Shown in pieces: positions 17,148-26,453 of a stretch of DNA of 64,000 bases (position 1 is the stretch's first letter; each line of letters starts with the position of its first letter). The DNA is from JAAYDI01 sp052034005 (GTDB lineage: Bacteria > Planctomycetota > Planctomycetia > Pirellulales > Pirellulaceae), in assembly GCA_052034005.1 (NCBI GenBank), contig JBPOJB010000049.1, positions 11,323-75,322 of the forward strand, in the 5' to 3' direction. The translations under genes were made by a program, and so were the position numbers. The notes beneath the pieces are model-generated. The model saw only the letters and a list, made by a program, of their open reading frames with translations. It ran no database searches and was not told where the DNA came from.

Positions 17148-18860
17148 ATGCGTTGGCGGCAATTCTTTCGGCGCAAGCCGCTCGAAAGGCTCCTGGCCGA
17201 AATGGCGGGCGAGGACCGGCTGCATCGGGTGCTCGGGCCGCTGTCGCTCACGGCGCTGGGTGTGGGGGCGGTCATTGGGGCGGGCATCTTCGCGATGACG
17301 GGCCGCGTGGCGGCCGAGGACGCGGGCCCCGCCGTGGTGGTCTCCTATGTCATTGCGGGATTCGCCTGCATGCTGGCGGCGTTCTGCTATTCGGAGTTCG
17401 CCGCGATGGTGCCGGTGGCGGGCAGCGCGTACACCTACACCTACGCGACGCTCGGCGAGTTCTGGGCCTGGATCATCGGTTGGGACCTGGTGCTCGAATA
17501 CGCCATGTCCTGCAGCGTCGTGGCCGCGCATTGGTCGCATTATCTGAACGAGTTCCTCTGGATCAGTATCGGCTGGCAGATCCCGCCGCAGTTTCTCTCC
17601 GACCCCTTCACGCCCGTGATCGTTGACGGCGCGGCCCTGCCGGCGTACATCAACGCGCCGGCCATCCTGGTGATGGGGGTCGTCACCTGGGTCCTGGTCG
17701 TCGGGATTCGCGAGAGCGCGCTGACCAATACGGCGCTGGTCATCGTCAAGACGGCCGTCGTGCTGTTCGTGATCGTACTGGGCTGGAGCTACGTGACCTA
17801 CGCCAACTGGACGAGCATCCCGGTGGAGCAGCGCAAGGTATCGGACGTGACGGACTATCTGGAGCGCCATCCGGCCATTGCGTCGCGCGTGCCGGAAGGC
17901 GCGGTCCACAGCATGACGACCGGCAGGCTTTTCCTGCAGCAGCATGCGGACATCGCGGCCTCGATGAGCGAATCGGAGCGTCTGGAGGTCGAGCAGTTGC
18001 CGCACGAGGCGAAGAAATGGGGGTTGCTGGGCGTGCTGGGGGTCCGGAAGTGGCTTCAGCCGCTCGACAACGCGATGCGCAATTCGTTCTTCCCTTACGG
18101 TTTCTCCGGGCTGATGATGGGGGCGGCGCTGGTGTTCTTCGCCTACATCGGCTTCGACTCGATTTCGACCCACGCGGAGGAAGCGGTGCGTCCGCAGCGC
18201 GACGTGCCGATCGGCATCCTGGCCTCGCTCGTCCTGTGCACGCTGATGTACGTGCTCGTGGCAGGCGTGATCACCGGCATGGAGCCCTATCCGCAGATTG
18301 ACCTGGAGGCATCGGTGGCGGCGGCGTTCCGCAGGCGGGCGGAGATCGACGGCAACCCGCTGCTGCGAGCCTCGGCCTGGCTCATTGCCCTGGGCGCGCT
18401 GGCCGGCATGACCAGCGTCCTGCTGGTGACGTTCCTGAGCCAGGCGCGGATCTTTCTGGCGATGGCGCGCGACGGCCTGCTGCCCCACGGCATCTTCGGC
18501 GTGGTCCACCCGCGCTACCGGACACCGCACCGCTCGACGATCATCACAGGGGTCGGCATGTGCCTGGTGTCAGGGCTCCTGCCGGTCCGGATGCTGGAGG
18601 AGATGGTCAACATCGGGACCTTGCTGGCGTTCATTCTCGTGTGTGCCTCCGTGCTGATCCTGCGGCGCACGCGCCCCGAAGTGCATCGGCCGTTCCGCTG
18701 TCCGTGCGTCGGGATCGTCGCGCCGCTGGGGATCCTGGTGAATCTGGCCATGATGGCCTTCCTGCCGCTCGACACGTGGCTGCGTCTGGTAATCTGGTTG
18801 GCAGTCGGGATGGCGATCTACTTCGGATACGGGTATCGTTACAGTCGGATGAGATCATGA
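17148..18860 (+). CDS. APC-superfamily amino acid permease
   Basis: 570 residues, about 12 membrane helices. The start shows the family signature GVGAVIGAGIFAMTGR in TM1, and FFAYIGFDSISTHAEEAVRPQRDVPIGI in the middle, the motif of the cationic-amino-acid-transporter (CAT/YfnA) branch. Between TM6 and TM7 there is an unusually long hydrophilic loop (about residues 230-310) not found in short bacterial members. It probably imports amino acids or related amines. ATG 17148 was chosen because homology starts there (RRKPLERLL); open frame continues upstream. A TAGAAT at 17084-17089 could be a -10 box. The stop overlaps the next MFS gene by 4 bp. Confidence 0.88.
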   Translation: MRWRQFFRRKPLERLLAEMAGEDRLHRVLGPLSLTALGVGAVIGAGIFAMTGRVAAEDAGPAVVVSYVIAGFACMLAAFCYSEFAAMVPVAGSAYTYTYATLGEFWAWIIGWDLVLEYAMSCSVVAAHWSHYLNEFLWISIGWQIPPQFLSDPFTPVIVDGAALPAYINAPAILVMGVVTWVLVVGIRESALTNTALVIVKTAVVLFVIVLGWSYVTYANWTSIPVEQRKVSDVTDYLERHPAIASRVPEGAVHSMTTGRLFLQQHADIAASMSESERLEVEQLPHEAKKWGLLGVLGVRKWLQPLDNAMRNSFFPYGFSGLMMGAALVFFAYIGFDSISTHAEEAVRPQRDVPIGILASLVLCTLMYVLVAGVITGMEPYPQIDLEASVAAAFRRRAEIDGNPLLRASAWLIALGALAGMTSVLLVTFLSQARIFLAMARDGLLPHGIFGVVHPRYRTPHRSTIITGVGMCLVSGLLPVRMLEEMVNIGTLLAFILVCASVLILRRTRPEVHRPFRCPCVGIVAPLGILVNLAMMAFLPLDTWLRLVIWLAVGMAIYFGYGYRYSRMRS

Positions 18861-20416
18861 CGGCGGACCAACAGACAAGCAGGACGACACTGGCCGATCT
18901 TTGCATGGGACTGGTGTGGCGCCGGCCGGCCGAATCGGCGGCGGAGCGCGCGCGGCGCCGGGTTACCATCTATCTGATCCCCTACGTGTTCGTGCTGTAC
19001 ATCCTGGCGTACCTTGATCGCGTCAATGTGTCGGTTGCGGCGCTGGACATGGAGATGCCGGTCAGCCAGGGGGGGCTCGGTTTCTCGAAAGCGGTGATCG
19101 GATTCGGCGCGGGGGTCTTCTTCTGGGGTTACTGGATCCTGGAAGTCCCGAGCACGTTGAGCGTGTTGCGGTGGGGCGCCCGTTACGTGTTCGTGCGGAT
19201 CCTGGTGCTGTGGGGGCTGGCGTGCATGCTGATCGGAACGATTGGCACGCCGCTGTCCGGCAAGCTGCTGGGCTGGCTCCCCGCGATCCATGTCGAGGCG
19301 GGCATCATCACCGGACTGGACGCCGCGGTGAACGCGCTCTTCGGCTCGCTGGCCCAGCTGTTCCGCCATTCCGAACCGTTGACATGGTTTCGCAGCCTGG
19401 CGGAGTTCTACAACGGGCTGCCCACCAACCCGGTGAACCAGTTTTACTTCTACCGGTTCATGCTGGGTTTCTTCGAAGGCGGCTTCTTCCCGTCCGCCAT
19501 TCTGTACCTGTCGCTGTGGTTCCGCGCCGCCGATCGGGCCAAGGCCATTGCCAACTTCATGGCCGCCATACCCATCGCGACCGTCTTCGGGTTGCCGCTG
19601 TCCGGCCTGCTGCTGAAACTCGACTGGTGCGGCTGGCCCGGTTGGCGCTGGATCTTCATTCTGCAGGGCGTCCTGCCGATCGTGGCGGGGATCGTCACGC
19701 TCTTCGTCCTGCCCAACCGGCCGGAAGACGCGAAGTGGCTGCGGGACGACGAGCGGGAGAGTCTGCTGAGCGAGCTGAAGCAGGAGGCTTCATCCAAAGG
19801 CGGGCATTTCAACATCCGAGTTCTGCTCTCCCACCTGGGGGTCGTCCTGCTGCTGACCACCGTCTACTTCTGCTTGAACGTGTTCAGCTATGGGCTGAGC
19901 ATGTTCATGCCGGCGATCATCAAGTCGCAGTCGGGCGCCGGCAACCTGGTCTCCAGCGTGCTGGCCGCCCTGCCCTATGTCATGGCGCTGGTGGGGATGC
20001 TGCTCAACGGCTGGCATTCCGATCGGACCGGCGAGCGGATCGTGCACGTCTCGGTGCCGCTGGCCTGCCAGGGCGTGGGCATCATCATTGCCGCCGCCAC
20101 CGACGGCATGTGGATGCTCCCGGTGCTGGCGATGATCCTGATCGTCGGGACCAACTTGTACGCGCACTTGCCGGCCTTCTGGCCGATCCCGACCATGTTC
20201 CTGGGCGCCACGGCGGCGGCGTCTGCCATCGGGTTCATCAACATGGTCGGCAACCTGGGCGGCTTCGTGGGCCCCTACATCGTCGGGCGCACGGCGGACC
20301 AGCACGCCACGTTTGCCCATGCGCTCTACCGGCTGGCGCCGTTTCCCATCGTGGCCGCCAGCGTCATCCTGGTGGTCGCGCTGTACCGGCGTTCTCGACC
20401 GGAGAAAGCCGCGTGA
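18857..20416 (+). CDS. MFS transporter, ACS (anion:cation symporter) type
   Basis: 519 residues. TM1 reads YVFVLYILAYLDRVNVSVAAL, matching the YLDRxN signature of the galactonate/tartrate/phthalate carrier family; FYRFMLGFFEGGFFPSAILYLSLWF is the TM4 signature. The second half resumes with LLLTTVYFCLNVFSYGLSMFMP and AASAIGFINMVGNLGGFVGPYIVG. A roughly 60-residue insertion between TM3 and TM4 (GTPLSGKLLGW...FYNGLPT) is larger than usual. The family imports organic anions such as sugar acids with protons. The ATGA overlap with the APC permease shows that the two genes are translated together. Confidence 0.9.
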   Translation: MTADQQTSRTTLADLCMGLVWRRPAESAAERARRRVTIYLIPYVFVLYILAYLDRVNVSVAALDMEMPVSQGGLGFSKAVIGFGAGVFFWGYWILEVPSTLSVLRWGARYVFVRILVLWGLACMLIGTIGTPLSGKLLGWLPAIHVEAGIITGLDAAVNALFGSLAQLFRHSEPLTWFRSLAEFYNGLPTNPVNQFYFYRFMLGFFEGGFFPSAILYLSLWFRAADRAKAIANFMAAIPIATVFGLPLSGLLLKLDWCGWPGWRWIFILQGVLPIVAGIVTLFVLPNRPEDAKWLRDDERESLLSELKQEASSKGGHFNIRVLLSHLGVVLLLTTVYFCLNVFSYGLSMFMPAIIKSQSGAGNLVSSVLAALPYVMALVGMLLNGWHSDRTGERIVHVSVPLACQGVGIIIAAATDGMWMLPVLAMILIVGTNLYAHLPAFWPIPTMFLGATAAASAIGFINMVGNLGGFVGPYIVGRTADQHATFAHALYRLAPFPIVAASVILVVALYRRSRPEKAA

Positions 20417-20446
20417 AGGAGAGAGCCGGCCTGCCGGTGAGGCGTG

Positions 20447-21850
20447 CTATGGACTGGGCTTGCGCGGTCGGACCCAGGTTTGGTTCCTTTTGTAACGCTG
20501 CGCCCGGTCGATCACGGTCGCGTCCTGGCTGATTTGAATGACCTGGTCCAGGGCCTGCAGGAACTCGTCCTTGTGCGCTTCGCGCAAGTTGCGATGGTGC
20601 GCAAGTTCGACCACGGCCAGGCATGCTTGCTGGGCGAGCGCCGGTTGGTCCAGGTAGGGCCGGAGGAACCGCAGCGTCTCAACGGCCCGGATCGCCGAAG
20701 CGCGTTGCAGCACCAGATGCCGCTCGGCGTCGCGTTGGCACGCTGCCATGGCCTGGCCGAGCAGTTCCAGCCTCTGGCTGTCGGGCCGGCCGTCGGGCAA
20801 CGAGGCGACGCGGATCACGGCCCGCAAGGCCCTGGTTTGATGGTCCGCGTGCGCATCGTTTCGGGCCAGCTCGATCAACCGCGGCGCGATCGAGGCGTCG
20901 GGCCAGTTGCACAGGGCGCGGACTCCCGCGTCGTGCACCGCGGGATCGGCGCTGCGGATGGCGGCCTCCACCGGCGGCAGCGCTGCGGGGCCGCCGATGC
21001 GCCCCAAGGTGGGCAGGATGACGGTGCGATCGCGCGTGTCGAGCGCGTCCATGGCGGCCAACAACGGCTCGGCGCGTTGTTCCGTATCGGCCAGCCGGCC
21101 GCAGACGAACATGATGGCCTTCTCGGCCGTTTCTCGTTCCCGGCCGGGAGCGGCCTTGAGCACGCCTTGCGCCAGGCCCGGCATGTGTTCCGGACCCGCC
21201 AATTGCCCGAGCGCCGCCATCGCCGCCGCACGCACCGACGGGTCGTCCGCCACGGCGGCTTCGAGCATCTCGGGGACCGTATCGGTCGCGCGGCGCGCGG
21301 CGAGGATCTCCAGCAGCGTCACGCGCAACGGCGGCGCCGCCTGGCGCATCGCGGCCGCGATCAGGCCCGGCACCGGCGCGCCGGAAAGCCGTATCAGACT
21401 GGCGCGCGCCGCCGCCTGTTCGGCGCCCGAGCCCTGCTCGAGCAGCCCGATCAGCGTCCCTGAATCGCCCGGCTCGCCGAGGAACCCCAAGGCCGAAATG
21501 GCCGCCACCCGCACCGACTCGTCGGAGTGGGCGGCCAGCAGCTCCACCACGGCCGGCCGCGCGGCGGAGTCGCCGCGATCGGCCAGCGCGCCGAGCAAGC
21601 CCACCTGTGCGTCACGCGGCAGGCCCGGCAGCAGCGCGGCAAACCGCTCGGTCGCCGCGCGACCTGGAGACGCCGTGCGCACCTGCTCGAGCGCGATCGC
21701 ACGCACATCCTTGTCCGCGTCATTCAGGAGCGTGGCGACCATCTGGGTCAGTTCGTCGCCGGCGTCCTGCTGAGCAGGCGACGGGTGCGCGCACGCCAGC
21801 GACAGCGCCAGCCACGCGGCGCAACCGGGCAGCAAGCGGATTGTCTTCAT
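20447..21850 (-). CDS. Secreted HEAT-repeat protein
   Basis: 467 residues. A signal peptide (MKTIRLLPGCAAWLALSLACAHPSPAQ) is followed by about ten HEAT/PBS-lyase-type helical repeats, each with the pattern D..VR..A..ALG.LG, for example DESVRVAAISALGFLGEPGD, DPSVRAAAMAALGQLAGPEH and DPAVHDAGVRALCNWPD. Such solenoids are protein-interaction scaffolds. No catalytic domain is visible. ATG 21850 has GAGGAG 8 bp upstream; the open frame upstream is not used. It lies 44 bp downstream of a second HEAT gene, the last of a three-gene minus-strand run. The 30-bp gap to the MFS stop makes the two transcripts convergent. Confidence 0.75.
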   Translation of the reverse strand: MKTIRLLPGCAAWLALSLACAHPSPAQQDAGDELTQMVATLLNDADKDVRAIALEQVRTASPGRAATERFAALLPGLPRDAQVGLLGALADRGDSAARPAVVELLAAHSDESVRVAAISALGFLGEPGDSGTLIGLLEQGSGAEQAAARASLIRLSGAPVPGLIAAAMRQAAPPLRVTLLEILAARRATDTVPEMLEAAVADDPSVRAAAMAALGQLAGPEHMPGLAQGVLKAAPGRERETAEKAIMFVCGRLADTEQRAEPLLAAMDALDTRDRTVILPTLGRIGGPAALPPVEAAIRSADPAVHDAGVRALCNWPDASIAPRLIELARNDAHADHQTRALRAVIRVASLPDGRPDSQRLELLGQAMAACQRDAERHLVLQRASAIRAVETLRFLRPYLDQPALAQQACLAVVELAHHRNLREAHKDEFLQALDQVIQISQDATVIDRAQRYKRNQTWVRPRKPSP

Positions 21851-21894
21851 GGTGTTCGCTCCTCGGGGATGGACTCTGTGCCGCGCAACGGCGA

Positions 21895-22611
21895 CTAGCG
21901 GGACTGGCCGGCACACGCGAGCATGCCGCGGGTCGCCGCGAGCCGCACATGTTTCGGTTGGTCGTCGCCGACGTATCGCTTGTACACCGCCAGCGCTTCC
22001 GCTTTCTTGCCATCGGCCAACAGCCGTTCCGCGCAGGCGAGGCATGCATCGGTGGTGGCGGCCGCGACCTCCGCGTGCTCCGACCCGGCCTGGAGCAGGG
22101 CCCCGGTCGCGTCCGATGTGCGGATGTCGCCCAGCGCGAAAGCCGCGGCCCGCGCCACGGCCGGATCCGCATCGCTCAACAGGCCGGCCAGCGCGGGGAC
22201 GCTCTCGGCGTCCTGGCGCACGCCCAGCGAGCCGATGATGCCGATCTTCAGGTTGCCACTGACGCGCGGCAGCGCGCCGCGCAGCGCCGCGGCCGCTTCC
22301 GGCGCCGGGATCCGTTCCAGCGCGTAGCGGGCCATATGCGCGAGCTCTTCATGAGCCAGCAGTTCCGCCAGCGCGGAGACGCAGGCTGCGGTGCCGACGA
22401 CCATCAGCAGGCGGCAGACGACATCCTTCGCATCGCGCGAGATGTCGGATTGCAGCGCGGCCACCAGCCGGGTTTCCAGCTCGCGGCGCGCCTGGGCGTC
22501 ATCGCGCGTGGCCACCACGGCCTCGTCCAGCGGCTTCAAGGGGTCGCGGTCCGTCCCCCAGTCATAGGTCTTCAGTGCTTCAAAAGCTTCAGTCAACGCA
22601 TCGGGTTCCAT
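21895..22611 (-). CDS. Cytoplasmic HEAT-repeat protein
   Basis: 238 residues with no signal peptide. It consists of about six HEAT-like repeats: DAKDVVCRLLMVVG, ALAELLAHEELAHMARYALERI, VSGNLKIGIIGSLG, DPAVARAAAFALGDIRTSD and a C-terminal TPR-like helix pair (AERLLADGKKAEALAVYKRYV). The ATG at 22611 has AAGGTGA upstream. It sits 39 bp after the Gfo/Idh/MocA gene and 44 bp before the secreted HEAT protein, so the three are likely one operon. It may bind the oxidoreductase, but that is inference; function is unknown. Confidence 0.72.
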   Translation of the reverse strand: MEPDALTEAFEALKTYDWGTDRDPLKPLDEAVVATRDDAQARRELETRLVAALQSDISRDAKDVVCRLLMVVGTAACVSALAELLAHEELAHMARYALERIPAPEAAAALRGALPRVSGNLKIGIIGSLGVRQDAESVPALAGLLSDADPAVARAAAFALGDIRTSDATGALLQAGSEHAEVAAATTDACLACAERLLADGKKAEALAVYKRYVGDDQPKHVRLAATRGMLACAGQSR

Positions 22612-22650
22612 AGCAAGTCACCTTGTTCATGTCGGATTCGTGGGTGGGGA

Positions 22651-23871
22651 TCACAGTTGCCACGGCTCGCGGCGCGCGCGATCGAGGAAGCGGTTCGCCT
22701 CGTCGTCGCCAGGGAACTCCTGCGTGCGCGCGTCCCATTTCAAGGACCGCTGCAGGGTGTAGGCGATGATGCCCAGATGGCTCACCATCACGGTGTTGAC
22801 GGCCACCTCGATATCACGGAACGGCCGCTCGCGGGTCTTCACGCATTCGATGAAGTCCCCGTAGATGCCGCCGGTCCCCTTGTAGCCGGGAACCGGCTTG
22901 GCCGGCCGCGTCTCGCCGGGCGTGCCTTCGACCTGGAGGTTCTCCGTGTCCGGCTTGTTGTGATACAGGATCAGCCCGTTGGGATACCGGTAGGACAGAT
23001 ACTGGTGGCCGTTCTCGTCGTGGTACACCACCTCTTCCGGCTGCGTCTCGTAGACGTCCGCAGCGAATGTCGCGCCGCCGAAATGATGGGCGCCCCAGTC
23101 GGTCATGCCGCCGCCCGAATAGTCCTGGTACGAGCGCCAACTGTTCCCGCTCGTCCCGAAGTTCCCGTCGCAGCGCGCCGGGTTGTAAGGCGCCCAGGGT
23201 GCGGGGCCGAGCCACATGTCCCAATCCATGTCCGGCGGGACATCGACGGCCGGCAGGTTGCACGGCTGGGAGAGCGGGCCCACATTGACGTTGATCCACT
23301 TGAGGGTGCCTAACTCGCCCCCCCAGCACTTGTCGACGACGTCGCGGTAGTCTTCCAACACGCGCTGGCTGCCGCCCGATACGACGCGCGCGTAGCGCCG
23401 GGCGGCCTCGATCATCAGCGGGCCCTCGCGCAAGGTGCGCGTCTCCGGCTTCTGGCAATACACGTCCTTGCCGCTGCGGCACGCTTCGATCACCATGATC
23501 GCGTGCCAGTGATCGGGCGTCGCGACATGCACCGCATCGATGTCCGTGCGGGCCAGCAGCTCGCGGAAATCGTTGTAAGCCTGGCAATCCGTATTGTCGT
23601 AGTGCCGATCCACCTTGTCCTTGGCCGCATCCCGAGCGCCCTTCCGCACGTCGCAGACGGCTACATACTGGACGTCCGGGCGGCCGAGGAACGCGTCCCG
23701 ATCACCCGTCCCCATGTTGCCGATGCCGATGCCGCCCATCACGATCCGCTCGCTGGCCGGCGGAACACCCTCCTGGCCCAGGGCCTTCGAAGTGATCACA
23801 TACGGCACCGCGAGTGCCGCACCGGCCGTCTGGAGAAACTCACGGCGCGTGGGATTGCGATATCTGCTCAT
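22651..23871 (-). CDS. Tat-exported Gfo/Idh/MocA family oxidoreductase
   Basis: 406 residues. It starts with a twin-arginine signal, RNPTRREFLQTAGAALAVPY, so it is exported folded. The NAD(P)-binding Rossmann turn is GGIGIGNMGTGDRD, followed by VAVCDV; the nucleotide-binding CQKPETRT stands where most members have EKP. The C-terminal domain carries GGGMTDWGAHHFGGA, which supplies the His used in catalysis in this family. Such exported enzymes are abundant in Planctomycetota and may act on sugars or glycosides by transient oxidation. ATG 23871 has GAGGAAAA upstream. It is the first gene of a run with two HEAT-repeat genes. Confidence 0.9.
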   Translation of the reverse strand: MSRYRNPTRREFLQTAGAALAVPYVITSKALGQEGVPPASERIVMGGIGIGNMGTGDRDAFLGRPDVQYVAVCDVRKGARDAAKDKVDRHYDNTDCQAYNDFRELLARTDIDAVHVATPDHWHAIMVIEACRSGKDVYCQKPETRTLREGPLMIEAARRYARVVSGGSQRVLEDYRDVVDKCWGGELGTLKWINVNVGPLSQPCNLPAVDVPPDMDWDMWLGPAPWAPYNPARCDGNFGTSGNSWRSYQDYSGGGMTDWGAHHFGGATFAADVYETQPEEVVYHDENGHQYLSYRYPNGLILYHNKPDTENLQVEGTPGETRPAKPVPGYKGTGGIYGDFIECVKTRERPFRDIEVAVNTVMVSHLGIIAYTLQRSLKWDARTQEFPGDDEANRFLDRARREPWQL

Positions 23872-24104
23872 GCGGTTTTCCTCATTGAGATGACGGAGGG
23901 AATGACAATTGTCTGTCAGTGGTGAGCTGGCGGCCGAACGCCTGCCGGCCACGGCGGGTCCGGCCAGGCATCTTGCCATCATACCATGTCCGATCCGGGA
24001 ATACACGGGCGGCCGACGCCGCAATCCCCGGCGGACTTGCCCCCGGGGAGGCCCCGGCCGCGGGACCGTACGAGTCGCAGCGATCCGGCCGTCTGTCCGT
24101 CCGC

Positions 24105-26453
24105 TCACCGCGCAGCGAACTCGTACACGCGCACGTCCGCCGGGTCGAGCGTCACGTCCAGCCGGGCGCGGCCGTCGACGATCCTGCCCGCGATGATCGA
24201 CCCGTGTTCCTGGATCCGGCGGATAAACCCCGCGGAGGCCAGCGGGTAGTCGGGGCGTTGGAGGTGCACCCGCACAGGCATGGGTTCGTCGGTCACGTTG
24301 GCCAACACGACCGCCACGTCGCCGTCGGGCGCTTGCCAGGCGCCGGACAGCACGGCGGGCACGGCCTTGGAATACTCCTGGACCGCGTCCTGCTGACCCG
24401 CATAGATCGACAGCCGCGAGATGGGGATCTGGACGTCGCCCGTGCCGGTCGCGGGCGGGCGCAGGAACAGGCCGTCCTGCAGGTACTTGGCGGCACGCAG
24501 CCGCAGCCTGGCGATGCGCAGGACGAAATCCAGCTCCCCGCGGCGCGACTCCAATTGCTCGGGCAGGAAATTGGCGAGCGTCGGCTGTTGCCCCCAGACA
24601 AATGCCCTGCCCTGCTCCAGCCGGAATTGCCGGGCGAACTTCGCATCCAGCAACTCGAGCGGCCGCGCGGGCGCGTATTCGGCCGGCCAGAGGTCATCGT
24701 ATGGTGGACGAGTCAGTGACGAATAGTTGCCATAAAGAATCGCGCAGTCGTGGTAAACGGCCGTGAACAGGGGGATCGGCGTCCACTGGCCGGGGGCCGC
24801 ATAACGCTCCATGCTCACCTGCAGGCTCAACATCAGGTCCAGATGGGGCAGCCACGCCTCGCCGCAGCCCTCGCCGGCCAAAGCCACCGGCCGGACGCTT
24901 TCCGTCCGGTGCCGGATGTCGGCTGCGAGCGCCTGGAAGCCCTCCAGCCACCAGGAGCCGCCGCCCAGCGGGTGGCCGTGCCCCGCATCGTAGCAGGCCA
25001 GGCTCGAACACGCCTGATCCATGTAAATGCCGTCGACCCCCAAGTCGCGCACGGCTTCGGCGGCCAGCCCCGCGTATTTGCTGCGCCAGAAGTCGGTCCC
25101 CATGCACATCGATGCGCACGGGACCCGCAGGAACGTGTTGTAGACTTCCGGCGTGACGGTGCCGTCCGCCGCCTTGACCGCGTAACGCTCGGCCCCCTCG
25201 TCCACCCAGCTCCGCGTGGTCATACCCCACAGCCGCTGATTCATGTACACGATGGCGTGCAGGCCGCGCGCGTGCGACGCGCTGACCGCACTGCGGAACG
25301 GGTCCGCGCCTTCACGCGGCGGCAGATACTCGGGAAAGCCCGCGTCATAAGCACAGCCGTGCCACCAGTGCCAGAACACCGAGACCGGTACGCCCGCCGA
25401 CTCCTGGAGCCGCGCGGCTGGAGGCAATACGCCGGGCGAGCGGCCGCGGTTCCATACCCACAGCCCCGTCTCCTTCACCCAGGTGGGCGTCAAGCCGCGC
25501 CGCAGACGACTCTGCTCGACCCACGGTTGCTGTCGAGCCCAGGCCCGGTAATGCTCCGCTACCGTGTACCAGTCGCCCTGGAACAGCCGGACGGTCACTG
25601 CGTAGGGCGGCTCGAAGCAGTCGGTCGCACCGGTGCCCGGCGCCACATGGACCACCTCCAGGCCGAGTCCGCCGTGGCCGTCGCCGAACGCGGCGAACTG
25701 CTTGTGCAAGGCGGTCGTGTCGTCCGCCGCCAGCATCAGGCCCGCGCCCTCCGGGCAGTACAGCGCCAGGCACTGCAGGGACAACAGCCCCGGATAGGAC
25801 CATTCGTGGCGGGCGCCGTGGTCCGATCGGTTGAGCAACTCCCGCGCCTGACCTGTCTGCTCGCCCAACCAGATCGGTACTGCCAACACCTCGTCCGCCT
25901 GCAGCGCAAGGGCTGACAATCGCGGGTAATGCAACGCGCGCACCGCCTGATCGCTCAGGCCCTCCACGCGGATCCGCCAGCGACTCACCGCCGACTCCGG
26001 ATCCAGCAGGACCCGGGCTGTCACCGCCAGGCCCGGCGCCGAGCCGCCGCCGAAATCGGCCCAGCGGATGGACAGTTCCGCACCGGACGCGGATCGTGTC
26101 AACGAAACCGCCCGGGCCTGCGACGGGAGCGCGGTCCGGCCGTCGACCAAGAGCAGCGACCACAGGTCGCACGGTGCATCCGAATCCCGGTGGCGATGGC
26201 CGGTGGTTCGATCTTCAAGCGTGCTGAGCCCGCCGTCCGTCGCGTTGAACGTCAGGCGGACGGCCGCGTTCTCCAGGACTTCCCCGCGCACGTCGGCCTG
26301 GACGCCCGGCAGCGACAACACAACGGCGACCACACATGGACTCAACCACCACATGAGCCGGCTCGCGCCGCCCGTCCGTCCGGCGGCGCCACGGCGGGAA
26401 GTCGCAGCGTGTGCGGCACGGGGGGAGCCGGTGACATGCGGGGGATTGCTCAT
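24105..26453 (-). CDS. DUF6259-type glycoside-hydrolase-like secreted protein
   Basis: 782 residues. A signal segment near residues 33-55 (LMWWLSPCVVAVVLSLPGVQA) follows a basic N-terminus. Residues about 60-330 look like a galactose-mutarotase-like sandwich (NAAVRLTFNATDGGLSTLEDRTTGH). The middle is a TIM barrel: VSVFWHWWHGCAYDAGFPEYLP, VYMNQRLWG, DLGVDGIYMDQACSSLACYD (candidate catalytic Asp) and VALAGEGCGE. A C-terminal beta domain ends the protein. These features fit the DUF6259 family related to clan-D-like glycosidases; the substrate is unknown. The ATG at 26453 overlaps the stop of the PQQ-type gene as ATGA. The frame is open for 191 codons further upstream but that part lies within the PQQ gene. 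Confidence 0.72.
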   Translation of the reverse strand: MSNPPHVTGSPRAAHAATSRRGAAGRTGGASRLMWWLSPCVVAVVLSLPGVQADVRGEVLENAAVRLTFNATDGGLSTLEDRTTGHRHRDSDAPCDLWSLLLVDGRTALPSQARAVSLTRSASGAELSIRWADFGGGSAPGLAVTARVLLDPESAVSRWRIRVEGLSDQAVRALHYPRLSALALQADEVLAVPIWLGEQTGQARELLNRSDHGARHEWSYPGLLSLQCLALYCPEGAGLMLAADDTTALHKQFAAFGDGHGGLGLEVVHVAPGTGATDCFEPPYAVTVRLFQGDWYTVAEHYRAWARQQPWVEQSRLRRGLTPTWVKETGLWVWNRGRSPGVLPPAARLQESAGVPVSVFWHWWHGCAYDAGFPEYLPPREGADPFRSAVSASHARGLHAIVYMNQRLWGMTTRSWVDEGAERYAVKAADGTVTPEVYNTFLRVPCASMCMGTDFWRSKYAGLAAEAVRDLGVDGIYMDQACSSLACYDAGHGHPLGGGSWWLEGFQALAADIRHRTESVRPVALAGEGCGEAWLPHLDLMLSLQVSMERYAAPGQWTPIPLFTAVYHDCAILYGNYSSLTRPPYDDLWPAEYAPARPLELLDAKFARQFRLEQGRAFVWGQQPTLANFLPEQLESRRGELDFVLRIARLRLRAAKYLQDGLFLRPPATGTGDVQIPISRLSIYAGQQDAVQEYSKAVPAVLSGAWQAPDGDVAVVLANVTDEPMPVRVHLQRPDYPLASAGFIRRIQEHGSIIAGRIVDGRARLDVTLDPADVRVYEFAAR

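Noticed and set aside
21851..22045. 65-codon upstream extension of the secreted HEAT gene
   Set aside because: It overlaps the preceding HEAT gene, and the ATG at 21850 has a GAGGAG site and starts a clean signal peptide.
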